Source: CBDCUW01 sp965222745 (GTDB lineage: Bacteria; Planctomycetota; Planctomycetia; Pirellulales; Pirellulaceae). From it: 64,000 nucleotides of DNA. The notes under the pieces were generated by a model, which was not told where the DNA came from, made no database searches, and was given only the letters and a program-made list of their open reading frames with translations. The stretch lies in assembly GCA_965222745.1 (NCBI GenBank), contig CBDCUW010000005.1, positions 2,480,001 to 2,544,000 of the forward strand. The letters are read 5' to 3'. Positions 17,835 to 26,111 of the stretch are shown piece after piece; position 1 is the stretch's first letter; each line of letters opens with the position of its first letter. The position numbers were made by a program, and so were the translations under genes.

Positions 17835-19445
17835 ATGCTCTCCGAGATCAGGCTGCTACCCTTCAGGATCCCGAGTTTAGGCGAAAAATTGTCTGATTTA
17901 GTAATTGGCTGGGTCGTTGGTGACCACCTGATCCCGACGTATTGGCTCAACTCATCTGCGAAAGCAGGGGAGCAATCTGCCAGTGACCTTGTTTCCGTGT
18001 CACCGACAGCTATGACCAATCACACGGTGATTGTCGCACAGTCAGGATCAGGTAAGTCGTTCTTCCTCGGACGACTCATTGAAGAGATAGGACTACGCAC
18101 GATGGCAAGATGTGTTGTTCTCGATCCAAACGCCGACTTCCGTCAGCTTTCTGAGGTTTTGCCTAGCAAATCCTGGAGCAACGCAAAATATAACAGCAAC
18201 AATCCTGCATGGGCGCTTCCGCACGAGCGGAATAATGATGGATTCAAAGAAGAATGGGATGTAGTTCTTTCGCCCGAAAACGCCGTGGTCTGGCTTGACG
18301 CCGACCGCCCCGAAAGTCGTCATCGTGCTCTGAGGCTTAACCTTGTAACTATGTCATTTACAAGTCTTAGCTACAGCGTCGACCCGGGCATTCGCAACGA
18401 GTGCTTCAAGCTACATGACATCATACGGCTTGTTGGGAACGAAATGATAAAGAAGCATGACAAAAGTCCATTTGACGCTCAGCACCGAGATATCGTCGAG
18501 CAAACAAAGCACCTACTGGGGATGGTAACGACGGGAACGCAGGCTCCACAACTCAAAAGCGATGACGAATTTGCCCAGGAGATTAAGGGCCAATGCGAAT
18601 CGTTAAGCAGTCGAACATATGATGAGTACTTTGATGTCATTCATCGCTATCGAACTATTCTTAACACGACAATCGATCTGCCTGATTACCCCGACTATCA
18701 AATCCAGATTGTCGATCTTCCGTCGTTCATAAATGAAGAAGCTCGCTCGATCGTCATCGAGACAGTTTTGAATGCCGAGAAGCGACGGGCACAATCCACA
18801 TGGGCAGCGGCGATGTCTGGGAATGGTGCTGATGATCGCGTCCCGACCTTCATAGTCGTTGATGAGGCTCATAACCTCATGCCACACAATGTTGATACGG
18901 ATGATCGCCGGCGGATTCGCGATGCGTTTCGGTGGGTTGCCGCGGAAGGTCGGAAATTTGGTGTTTTTCTAATAGCTTGCACACAGCGTCCAGATAAAAT
19001 CGATCATATGATCGTGTCGGAGTGTCGCAATCGAGCCCTCATGCGAATCGGTTCGCAAAGTGTACTTGATGTCAGCGTCGATCTACTCGGACTTGAAGAC
19101 ATTCCGTCGCGAAAGACAAGTCGATGCCTTGATTTTGGCCCAGGCAGGATTCTACTGGCTGGCAAATGGGCACCAGATGAGAGCGGAACCTTTGCCTACG
19201 TTGCAATGCGGCGAACTCGGGAGGGTGGTGCTGACCTCCCTAAGTCTTGGGCAGCGAAACGAGAGATTGCTGACCTGCTCAAGGCGATTCTTGGAAATGC
19301 GGGACGGGCCACGGAAGATACATTAAAAACGCAATTGCTTTCGAGTGACGAAACGAAATGGGCTGCGCCGTTCGTTCTATGGGCTCTTCAAACTGGGCCA
19401 TTTGTCTGGTCCGAAGATGACGACACCTGGGGTGTCGTCCCATAG
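17835..19445 (+). CDS. HerA/FtsK-like ATP-binding protein (DUF87 type)
   Basis: A 536-residue protein. Walker A AQSGSGKS lies at residues 68-75 and is preceded by TNHTVIV, which is typical of HerA-type hexameric pumps. Walker B FIVVDEAHNL is near residue 343. RWVAAEGRKFGVFLIACTQRPDKID, a sensor segment, and the C-terminal GRILLAGKW complete the fold. HerA relatives move DNA or act with nucleases in bacterial defence. No nuclease (NurA, Sir2 or DUF4297 type) is adjacent. Instead the gene overlaps a radical SAM/SPASM gene, implying one operon and joint action. The pairing is unusual and its substrate cannot be read from sequence. Confidence 0.85.
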   Translation: MLSEIRLLPFRIPSLGEKLSDLVIGWVVGDHLIPTYWLNSSAKAGEQSASDLVSVSPTAMTNHTVIVAQSGSGKSFFLGRLIEEIGLRTMARCVVLDPNADFRQLSEVLPSKSWSNAKYNSNNPAWALPHERNNDGFKEEWDVVLSPENAVVWLDADRPESRHRALRLNLVTMSFTSLSYSVDPGIRNECFKLHDIIRLVGNEMIKKHDKSPFDAQHRDIVEQTKHLLGMVTTGTQAPQLKSDDEFAQEIKGQCESLSSRTYDEYFDVIHRYRTILNTTIDLPDYPDYQIQIVDLPSFINEEARSIVIETVLNAEKRRAQSTWAAAMSGNGADDRVPTFIVVDEAHNLMPHNVDTDDRRRIRDAFRWVAAEGRKFGVFLIACTQRPDKIDHMIVSECRNRALMRIGSQSVLDVSVDLLGLEDIPSRKTSRCLDFGPGRILLAGKWAPDESGTFAYVAMRRTREGGADLPKSWAAKREIADLLKAILGNAGRATEDTLKTQLLSSDETKWAAPFVLWALQTGPFVWSEDDDTWGVVP

Positions 19446-19999
19446 CTTCAATCGCTTCTAGACAACACCCAATTTCCCCCTGCGTGACATGACAGTTTCA
19501 CACAGTTCCTGCAAAAACCTCGTGGCGGCCTGGCACTAAAATTGGGACATAGACTGATCCGGTTTCGCTTAACCTGAAATGAAGGCTGGGGTAGATAAGC
19601 GGAAGAAATTTGAGTCCGCATCAATCTACGATGGCGACCATCATCGCCGCATCAAATCGCCTTTCTCCTTAGTGATCAAAGCTCGTCGCGCGACTGCCGG
19701 TCGCCTCCCGCGTACCGAGTAAGAGCGTTTGCTAACGGCCAGCGAGTACCAATGCTGGCCGAACGATTTGCCAATCGTAGCCGGTTGGCCAACTCAGTAC
19801 GCTTGCAATCAAAGATGGAACGCGATCAGCGTTTCGGAAATTCTTTGAAATGTTTTGGCAAACTCAATTGACAGGCAGAAGTCAAGACGTTTTTAATGAC
19901 ACAAATACAGTTTCGACGATTTCGTTGAAGCGAAAAAGTGGCCCGGCGGCGCTACCAACGCCCCGGACCTTGGCAAACCCCAAGCAAGTGAGGTTTACG
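19446..19999 (+). promoter_or_regulatory. unit 2 left end, promoter and 5' leader
   Basis: From about 19680 it matches the left ends of the other units (AAGCTCGTCGCGCGAC, AACGGCCAGCGAGTA). It contains CCAATCGTA (19771-19779) and TACGCTTG (19798-19805). The promoter is TTGACA (19868-19873), an 18-base spacer and TTTAAT (19892-19897). The first ~230 bases after the HerA-like gene show nothing I can name. Confidence 0.55.
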
Positions 20000-22141
20000 A
20001 TGAGCAGTTTATCTGCTGCGCACAACGTGCGCAAGTCTGGCGATGCGCCAACATTCACACGACGGCTTGAAAACGAGCCGTTTTCTGCGGTATCCGGCTA
20101 CTATGCCGAGTGTCTTGCCGCCAACACCAAGGCGACCAGATTTCTTGCCGACGAGTTCGGCTTGAGTTTGGAGAAAGCGGCCGAATTTCAAGTCGGCTTT
20201 TCCGATCGCAGTCTCGGCAAAGTCGTTCCGAGTCGAGATTGCGAACTTGGTCGGCATCTACGCGGGATCCTTCGCGATGTTGGTATTCTAAAACGCACCG
20301 GCCACGAGACGCTTCGTGGCTGTATCACTTTTCCTCTATTCACTGGCGACAAGATAACCGGCATCTACGGTCGTCGCATCGATCGCAACGCGAGAGACGA
20401 AAAAGGAATCACCATTGGTGAAGGCGAATTGCGTGTCGCGATCAATGGTGATGAAGAGCCGGCCGCATCAGCGGAAGTCAAGGCGAACGAAGCGGATGTG
20501 CCCGAAGCGGTTCAATCATCGTCAAAAGCGGAAGACGGATCGGCGATCGCTTCGGACGGCCTCAAAGATGACGCTGACTTTTTGATCGAAGAAAATCAAA
20601 TCGTCTTCATTCGGGATGATCGCCGCTATCGGATTCGCGGCTTTGAAAAGAACACGAACGCTTACACGCTGAAAGTCAATATCCTGGCATCACGAGATGA
20701 TCTGGTTCATCTCGACACGCTTGATTTTGCCAAAGCGCGCAGCCGCACTTCATTCATCAAGTCCGCAGCCGCCGAACTCTACATCGATGCTGATCTGATC
20801 AAACGAGACATTGGCAAACTATTGCACAAGCTGGAACTATTGCGTCAGCAACAGATCAACGCGGCGAAGAAACCGAAAGCAACGGTTGTTGAACTGTCAC
20901 CTCAAGAGACGGACGAAGCGATGCAGTTGCTTCGTGCCCCGAACCTCTTGCAGCGCATCGTCGCGGATATCGATGCTTGCGGCATGGTGGGCGAATCAAC
21001 CAACAAGGTAGCCGGTTACTTGGCAGCGACCAGTCGCAAACTGAAAGACCCGTTGGCAATTGTGATTCAAAGTTCGTCAAGCGCCGGCAAAACATCTTTG
21101 ATGGACGCCATCCTCGCGATGATGCCGGAAGAGGATCAGTTGCGATTCAGCGGCATGACCGGTCAGTCTTTGTTCTATCTCAACAGCGACGAGATCAAAC
21201 ACAAGGTACTAGCGATCAGTGAAGATGAGGGCATCGCGGAAGCAACCTACGCGCTGAAGTTGCTTCAAAGCGAGGGTGAGTTGCGTCACGCCACGGTCGG
21301 TCGAGACGACGCCGGAAACATGACGACGAAACAACATCACGTTGAAGGCCCTGTGCAAATCATGCTGACCACGACGGCGATGGAGATTGACGAGGAACTC
21401 GTTAATCGCTGTATGGTGTTATCGGTTGACGAGAGCCGCGATCAAACCGGCGCGATTCAGGCGAAGCAACGAGAGGCGAGAACGGTTGACGCGTTCCAAC
21501 GCGATCTGGTGACGCGGCACGTCCGCAAGCTGCATCAGAACGCACAACGGCTTCTCAAGCCGATTCAAGTCCGCAATCCCTACGCACCACAGTTGACGTT
21601 CACCAACGACAAGACGCGGCTGCGACGAGATCACCAGAAGTATCTGACGCTGATCGATTGCGTCGCACTGTTACACCAACACCAACGAACGGTTCGCGTT
21701 GCCGAGATCGATGGCGAGTCGATCGAGTACATCAACGTGGAGCCATCGGATATCGCGGTCGCGAACGGTTTGGCTGGCGAAGTTCTCGGGCGCAGCCTCG
21801 ACGAACTCTCGCCGCAGACGCGAAACTGCTTGATGCTGACGCACCGGTACGCCAGTGAACAATCGAAGGCCACCGGCGTCAGTCGGCATGCCTTCCGGTT
21901 CACCCGTCGTGATCTCCGCGAAGCGATCGGCTGGAGCGATTTTCAAGTGCGGATGCACCTGGGAAAGCTGGTCGAACTGGAATACCTGATCGTCCACCGT
22001 GGCAAGCAGGGCCGCCGGTTCGTTTACGAACTGCTTTATCAAGGTGAAGGCCGAGAAGGCCAGCCTTTCCTGATGGGGTTGATCGACCCGGCCAAACTCA
22101 AGTCACCCGGTACGATTGCAAGTTCGAGCATCCAAACCTGA
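20000..22141 (+). CDS. unit 2 primase-helicase-like protein (Toprim_N plus P-loop ATPase)
   Basis: A 713-residue protein with the conserved MSSLSAAHNVRKSG start. It has the same layout as unit 1: Toprim_N-like region at 28-125, acidic variable linker at 140-195, Walker A QSSSSAGKTS at 357-366, ISEDEG at about 406, and a winged-helix-like end (HAFRFTRRDLREAIGWSDFQVRMHLGKL). The second half is nearly identical to unit 4 (for example RTVDAFQRDLVTRHVRKLHQNA), so these two copies are the most recent relatives or exchange sequence. Coding changes between copies are concentrated in the linker, which suggests the domains are under selection. Confidence 0.75.
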   Translation: MSSLSAAHNVRKSGDAPTFTRRLENEPFSAVSGYYAECLAANTKATRFLADEFGLSLEKAAEFQVGFSDRSLGKVVPSRDCELGRHLRGILRDVGILKRTGHETLRGCITFPLFTGDKITGIYGRRIDRNARDEKGITIGEGELRVAINGDEEPAASAEVKANEADVPEAVQSSSKAEDGSAIASDGLKDDADFLIEENQIVFIRDDRRYRIRGFEKNTNAYTLKVNILASRDDLVHLDTLDFAKARSRTSFIKSAAAELYIDADLIKRDIGKLLHKLELLRQQQINAAKKPKATVVELSPQETDEAMQLLRAPNLLQRIVADIDACGMVGESTNKVAGYLAATSRKLKDPLAIVIQSSSSAGKTSLMDAILAMMPEEDQLRFSGMTGQSLFYLNSDEIKHKVLAISEDEGIAEATYALKLLQSEGELRHATVGRDDAGNMTTKQHHVEGPVQIMLTTTAMEIDEELVNRCMVLSVDESRDQTGAIQAKQREARTVDAFQRDLVTRHVRKLHQNAQRLLKPIQVRNPYAPQLTFTNDKTRLRRDHQKYLTLIDCVALLHQHQRTVRVAEIDGESIEYINVEPSDIAVANGLAGEVLGRSLDELSPQTRNCLMLTHRYASEQSKATGVSRHAFRFTRRDLREAIGWSDFQVRMHLGKLVELEYLIVHRGKQGRRFVYELLYQGEGREGQPFLMGLIDPAKLKSPGTIASSSIQT

Positions 22142-22220
22142 CTTCGAGGATCAAGCGGGCCGCTTCGAGTGGCACCTGAGCATCGCATGTGCATTGGGTG
22201 AGCATCACCCGAAAAGATAA

Positions 22221-22246
22221 AAACGCCGCGAATCGCGGCGTTTTTC
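22221..22246 (+). terminator. intrinsic terminator after the unit 2 primase-like gene
   Basis: CGCCGCG - AAT - CGCGGCG (22224-22240) followed by TTTTTC. An almost identical structure follows the same gene in unit 4 (46805-46826) but not in units 1 and 3. It would separate transcription of this gene from the core-binding gene. Confidence 0.85.
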
Positions 22247-22269
22247 TTTGGACTTTTCAGTTTTCGTCC

Positions 22270-22456
22270 AAACCGAACAAGTGACCCCAATTGATTTGGG
22301 GTCTTTCTGGTCGTCGTAGTCCGTCGGCCACCCACATTCTCGGCATCGGCATGTCGTCGGTGTCCTTCGCCAAACCACTCTCGGCGAGTCCACCGACCGA
22401 TAGATCTGCTCTGTCTGTAGGTGCGCTCCGACAGCAACTATAGAGAGATCGAAACC
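22270..22456 (+). promoter_or_regulatory. unit 2 conserved leader before the core-binding gene
   Basis: Same ~170-base conserved tract as in unit 1, beginning GTGACCCCAATTGATTTGGGG and ending TAGAGAGATCGAAACC before the ATG. Because a terminator precedes it, the core-binding gene must be started from within this tract or rely on read-through. Confidence 0.5.
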
Positions 22457-22885
22457 ATGCCAGTTCGCTTTTCCCAACCACAGCAGCGAGGCTCGGAACC
22501 CTGTCTTTTGGATCTTCGCTCAAGCTACTTGCGTCATCTTAATCGTCGAGGTTGCCCCTACTGGCAGATCCGGCGTCACAAGCGCTACCTGAGCAAGTTC
22601 ATCGCATGGGCCGGCTGCCGTTCGATCGATTGGATCGACGAGATTGATCCGATAACACTTGAAGATTACCGCAAGCACTTGGACAAGCCCCGCAGCGGTG
22701 GCGGTTTTCGCAGCAACGCTCGCCAGCAGGCGGCGCACTTGAACAGTCTTCGTCATTGGTTGTACTGGGCGTACCTTGAGGAATGGTCGATAGTGAACCT
22801 GAGCTTGTACGTTGGCGAGCCTCTGTATCGTCAACGATATCACCAGTGGTGTTCAGCGAAGAAACAGAAACAATCGGGTAACTAA
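22457..22885 (+). CDS. unit 2 stand-alone core-binding protein
   Basis: 142 residues, nearly identical to the unit 1 and unit 4 proteins (changes such as RRHLNRR and LYVGEPLYRQRYHQW). It carries only the SAM-like core-binding fold and no catalytic recombinase domain. The conserved CSAKKQKQSGN-type basic tail ends the protein at the same point in every unit. This supports a real gene, not a decayed integrase. Confidence 0.75.
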   Translation: MPVRFSQPQQRGSEPCLLDLRSSYLRHLNRRGCPYWQIRRHKRYLSKFIAWAGCRSIDWIDEIDPITLEDYRKHLDKPRSGGGFRSNARQQAAHLNSLRHWLYWAYLEEWSIVNLSLYVGEPLYRQRYHQWCSAKKQKQSGN

Positions 22886-22930
22886 TCGCCGTTGCCCCCC
22901 AAAAAAACGCAACCGAAGTCGTACACCGAT

Positions 22931-22950
22931 CCGCGCGCACTGGCGCGCGG
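22931..22950 (+). other. GC-rich hairpin upstream of attachment-like site 3
   Basis: CCGCGCGC - ACTG - GCGCGCGG, eight base pairs, at the same position relative to the site as in units 1, 3 and 4. Confidence 0.55.
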
Positions 22951-23082
22951 GAAGCCTTGGGTGCAAACGCCTTTCTAAACATCGCCGGCGGGCTCTCTGG
23001 CCCGTTTCTCTACGGCGATTGGCTCGGCGAAAGCCGGCCAGAATCTCTTTCCCCCTGCAAAATCGCGTTAGGACCGCCCGAA

Positions 23083-23165
23083 GACGCATACGGACGACTT
23101 GACCGGGTACGATTGAAAACCCAAATCGTACCGTGTTAGCCGAACTGTGTTTGACTGAAAACGGC
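23083..23165 (+). repeat. attachment-like site 3
   Basis: The box GACGCATACGGACG (23083-23096) and the hairpin GTACGATT / AATCGTAC (23107-23114 and 23124-23131). The next hairpins are degenerate here (AACTGTGTTTGACTGAAAACGGCGAC). Downstream sequence to 23288 parallels that after sites 2 and 5 (GAGCTTGTAAACCAAGCCGGATAGA). Confidence 0.65.
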
Positions 23166-23288
23166 GACAAAGCGAATCCCCGAACTCTGGCCGAAGCGTT
23201 TTACTTTCCGTGGAGCTTGTAAACCAAGCCGGATAGACTGAAAATTGAGCAAATCAACCGACGTCGCGTGTGAGCTTTCTGAGCCTAA

Positions 23289-24603
23289 GGGCTTGCAAGA
23301 CAATAAGCTACCGTATTGATCTTGCCGTTGGGCAGGAGGATTTCCGATACTTGCGGGATGCCGGATGCAAATGTTGTTGAATGGATTCGCGAAAAGTATA
23401 CCGCATTGATCGGTGACCTCGATGAAAGGGGACGTCGAAGATGGGCGGCTGCCGAAGCGCGTTCGCTCGGACGCGGAGGAATCGCCGCGGTCGCCGCGGC
23501 GACTGGGATGTCGGATCGAACGATTCGCAACGGAATTGCCGAACTGGATGACCCCGAAGCCGCAGCGAGCAACCGACAGCGACGTCCAGGCGGAGGTCGC
23601 AAATCGAGGGAGGCCGAACAACCCGACTTGATTGACGCCTTGGAGCAACTGGTTGACGGAACTACTCGCGGCGATCCGATGTCTCCACTACGTTGGACCT
23701 GCAAGAGTACGCGAACACTTGCCAAGGAGTTGAACCGTCAGGGCTATGAGATCAGCAGCACGAAGGTCGGTGAGCTTCTGCGGTCTGCGGGCTACAGCTT
23801 GCAGGGCAATCGGAAGACGATCGAGGGCAAACAGCATCCTGACCGCGACAGTCAATTTCAACATATCTCCGATCGAGTCAAAGCTTACCAGCGGACCGGC
23901 CAGCCGGTCATTTCGGTCGATACGAAAAAGAAAGAACCGCTGGGAATGATGAAAAACGCGGGCCAGACGTACCGCAAGTCGGGTGACCCGGTGCGCGTAA
24001 AGACCCACGACTTCCCGGACAAAGAACTTGGGAAAGCGGTTCCCTATGGCGTCTACGATGTAACGCACAATGAGGCTGGAGTGTCGGTGGGGATCAGCCA
24101 CGACACGGCTGAGTTTGCCATCGCGGCGATCCGCCGTTGGTGGAAGAAGATGGGGCGAAAGCGTCACGCCAAGGCGAAGCGATTGTTGATCACGGCGGAC
24201 TGTGGTGGGAGCAACAGTCCGAGAACCAGATTGTGGCGTTGGGTACTGCAAAAGTTTGCCAACGAAACTGGCATGAAGATTGAACTGTGCCACTATCCGC
24301 CTGGGACCAGCAAATGGAACAAGATTGAACATCGATTGTTCTGTCACATCACCCGCAACTGGCAAGGCGTTCCGTTGGAAAGCCATGAGGTGGTTGTCAA
24401 CTTGATTGGCGCGACCAGAACAGAAGAAGGTCTGGAAGTTCACGCGTGGCTTGATGAGTCCGAATATGAAAAGCGGAAGAGAGTCAGTGACGAACAGCTT
24501 TCGGAAGTAATCATCAAACGCGACAATTTTCATGGGGAATGGAACTACACGATCCTCCCCAATAAACCTACTAAGATTCGGTAATCAATTGTCTTGCAAG
24601 TCC
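23289..24603 (+). mobile_element. ISAzo13-family insertion sequence, copy 1
   Basis: Terminal repeats GGGCTTGCAAGACAAT (from 23289) and its near complement ending at 24603, flanked by TAA at 23286-23288 and 24604-24606. Removing it restores GCCTAACCGTTCGCTGCGACAGG, which matches GCTAACCGTTCCTTGCGACAGG downstream of site 2 (about 12832). The element therefore interrupted the conserved sequence between the site and its cargo gene. Confidence 0.88.
23358..24584 (+). CDS. ISAzo13-family transposase
   Basis: 408 residues in one frame from ATG 23358. The helix-turn-helix N-terminus (RSLGRGGIAAVAAATGMSDRTIRNGI) precedes GGGRKS. The catalytic triad is Asp in VISVDTKKKEPLG, Asp in LLITADCGGSNSPRTRLW and Glu in KWNKIEHRLFCHI, all hallmark motifs of the family. 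Unlike the two other ISAzo13 copies here it needs no frameshift and looks intact. Confidence 0.92.
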   Translation: MPDANVVEWIREKYTALIGDLDERGRRRWAAAEARSLGRGGIAAVAAATGMSDRTIRNGIAELDDPEAAASNRQRRPGGGRKSREAEQPDLIDALEQLVDGTTRGDPMSPLRWTCKSTRTLAKELNRQGYEISSTKVGELLRSAGYSLQGNRKTIEGKQHPDRDSQFQHISDRVKAYQRTGQPVISVDTKKKEPLGMMKNAGQTYRKSGDPVRVKTHDFPDKELGKAVPYGVYDVTHNEAGVSVGISHDTAEFAIAAIRRWWKKMGRKRHAKAKRLLITADCGGSNSPRTRLWRWVLQKFANETGMKIELCHYPPGTSKWNKIEHRLFCHITRNWQGVPLESHEVVVNLIGATRTEEGLEVHAWLDESEYEKRKRVSDEQLSEVIIKRDNFHGEWNYTILPNKPTKIR

Positions 24604-24641
24604 TAACCGTTCGCTGCGACAGGGTTTCGCATAAGATAATT

Positions 24642-24977
24642 TTGGACGAACAGCCGTGGGCTCCGAGTACATCATCCATCCTCACCACTCACCACGATGA
24701 CCCTCTCCCTGATCTGGAAGAGATCGACCGAATACTGCGGGCGATGCCAAAGTTCTTTGGAACCGTTGATTGTCCAGACGGAACGGTGGCGTATGAGTAT
24801 CGCGATGATCAAAACCTCGACCCTTCCAACTTCCCATACTTGTCAATCACAATTTCGGGTTCTTCGGTGGTCATTTGCACTTACGGCTACGTTCACTTAT
24901 ACGAGTTGCTAGGACAACTGACTGAGCACATAGCTTCCGAACCTCCGCATCAGACGGCACACGTTACCCGTCCGTAG
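24642..24977 (+). CDS. hypothetical cassette protein after site 3
   Basis: A small protein of about 111 residues from TTG 24642. The frame is open back to 24594 inside the IS end, but that part is not native. Visible segments are DLEEIDRILRAMPKFFGTV, DGTVAYEYRD and LSITISGSSVVICTYGYVHLYELLGQLTEHIA. It looks like a compact alpha/beta protein, and no family is recognised. Its position equals that of the toxin modules after sites 1, 2 and 5. A TAAGAT or GATAAT -10 element lies just upstream (24631-24640), but the ISAzo13 insertion has moved any upstream promoter elements away. Confidence 0.5.
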   Translation: MDEQPWAPSTSSILTTHHDDPLPDLEEIDRILRAMPKFFGTVDCPDGTVAYEYRDDQNLDPSNFPYLSITISGSSVVICTYGYVHLYELLGQLTEHIASEPPHQTAHVTRP

Positions 24978-25029
24978 TTTTGGCCCAGCATCGTGTTTGC
25001 GACAATTCTTATGGCCAAACGCCATCAGA

Positions 25030-26090
25030 ACTGGCGGTCAAACCGCGTGTGACGAAGCCGGCGGGCTAGGATGTCCCGCCGCACCTCGGCACGATGCCGC
25101 CACATAGGACTCCCGCGAAGGTGGATCGATTTTTTCGTGCTTTGGCGAAAAATCCGATCCACCGTAGCTTTGCCGAAGGATCAAGCGAATTGAAAGTTGC
25201 CGGCAGCTCTGGGCCGGTATCTTTCGATTTGCGAATTCTGTGCAACCCAAGTGCGTTCCAATGGAACACGGTACGATTAAAGCCGCCGGCCGAATGTGCT
25301 TGGATCGAAGGAGAAGACGAACCACGGCCAGGCGGAACTGTTTTGACGCTCCAATGATAGACCGCGCATCGTCAGACTGAACGGCGATGGCCAGGACGGC
25401 CTATCGCAAACTCGGCAGCAAGCCGCCACGCGCCACCGACCGCGCAACGTCCGCGCACCCAAGAGCGTAGCGCACGGCGATCCATGGACGGTCGCCGCCT
25501 TGACGGCCGCGGTGCCTGGATGGCATCCGAGGCGTCGGGCATGGAAGCGGACCAAGGGAAATTGGGTTTGAATCAAAGTAACCCACTACGATCGTACTCG
25601 GTTTGTAGCATCGAACGACGAGCGATGCCCGTAAGCCGAGGACCGGCGTAGCCGGCCCAGCGGCCACAGCGCAGGCGAGCAGCAACGGGCAGGGACGTGC
25701 AAAGAAAAAACTCAAACGAAGAAGCCAAAGCCTGATCACGTAACCACCTTCCAACCGTGACGACTGGCCCGGTTGCGTCTTCGAGCCGGAGCGCCGGTGC
25801 AGGATGCACCGAAAAAGATTGCCGAGGGCATGGATGCCCGAGACCGCTCTTAGACGGCGGTGGGCAGCGAATCCGCACTTGCAAGGTGGCGGCGAAGCAC
25901 CAAGCTTTAGCGCCGGTTCGCGCAGTCCGTCCCACAAAAGGCAGATTGAAGCACCGTCAGGATTGCGGCATCAAACAAGAGCAACGTTCAGCCCCACGCA
26001 CCAACTCAAACCGAAGCCCCAACGCTTCGGTCGCTAACTAAATCTCGGTAAAAATCCAAAATTGAAATCAGCTAAAAGATCCTTCGGTGT
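25030..26090 (+). repeat. R repeat copy 3 (R3)
   Basis: It starts with GGTCAAACCGCGTGTGAC and the hairpin GGCGGG-CTAGGATGT-CCCGCC (about 25059-25080). Hairpin A has its own stem, GGTGGATCG / CGATCCACC (about 25121-25168), where R1 and R2 use other sequences. Hairpin B has arms near CGAATTGAAAG / CTTTCGATTTG (25187-25236). A GGCGATGGCC-AGGAC-GGCCTATCGC hairpin lies near 25384, and the long conserved block follows. The tail ends near CCTTCGGTGTCTACAACC just before IS1380 copy 1. Confidence 0.78.
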
Positions 26091-26111
26091 CTACAACCAG
26101 TCGAGCACTCC

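Larger units (their letters stand above)
15331..17880 (+). pseudogene. radical SAM/SPASM enzyme gene split by an ISKra4-like element
   Basis: The gene begins MSSVIPSKVVKQ at 15331-15366 and resumes after the insertion at 16972. Joining across the 8-bp duplication gives a continuous ~309-residue protein. The cluster-binding motif is C31-x3-C35-x2-C38 (WCNERCLHC), followed by QFIGGEPTLR, the usual GGEP. The C-terminal half has SPASM-like cysteines (CGNCWKGSLCVLPNGNVIPC) and a final CSPNSCAP...CSPRSGC cluster, as in peptide-modifying SPASM maturases. The insertion removes the normal start. A TTG at 17008, seventeen bases after GAGGAGG, might still allow a protein lacking 22 residues. The HerA-like gene overlaps its 3' end by 46 bases. 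Confidence 0.85.

Noticed and set aside
24594..24641. N-terminal extension of the unknown cargo protein into the ISAzo13 end.
   Set aside because: Those codons are IS terminal repeat and restored target sequence, not native gene.
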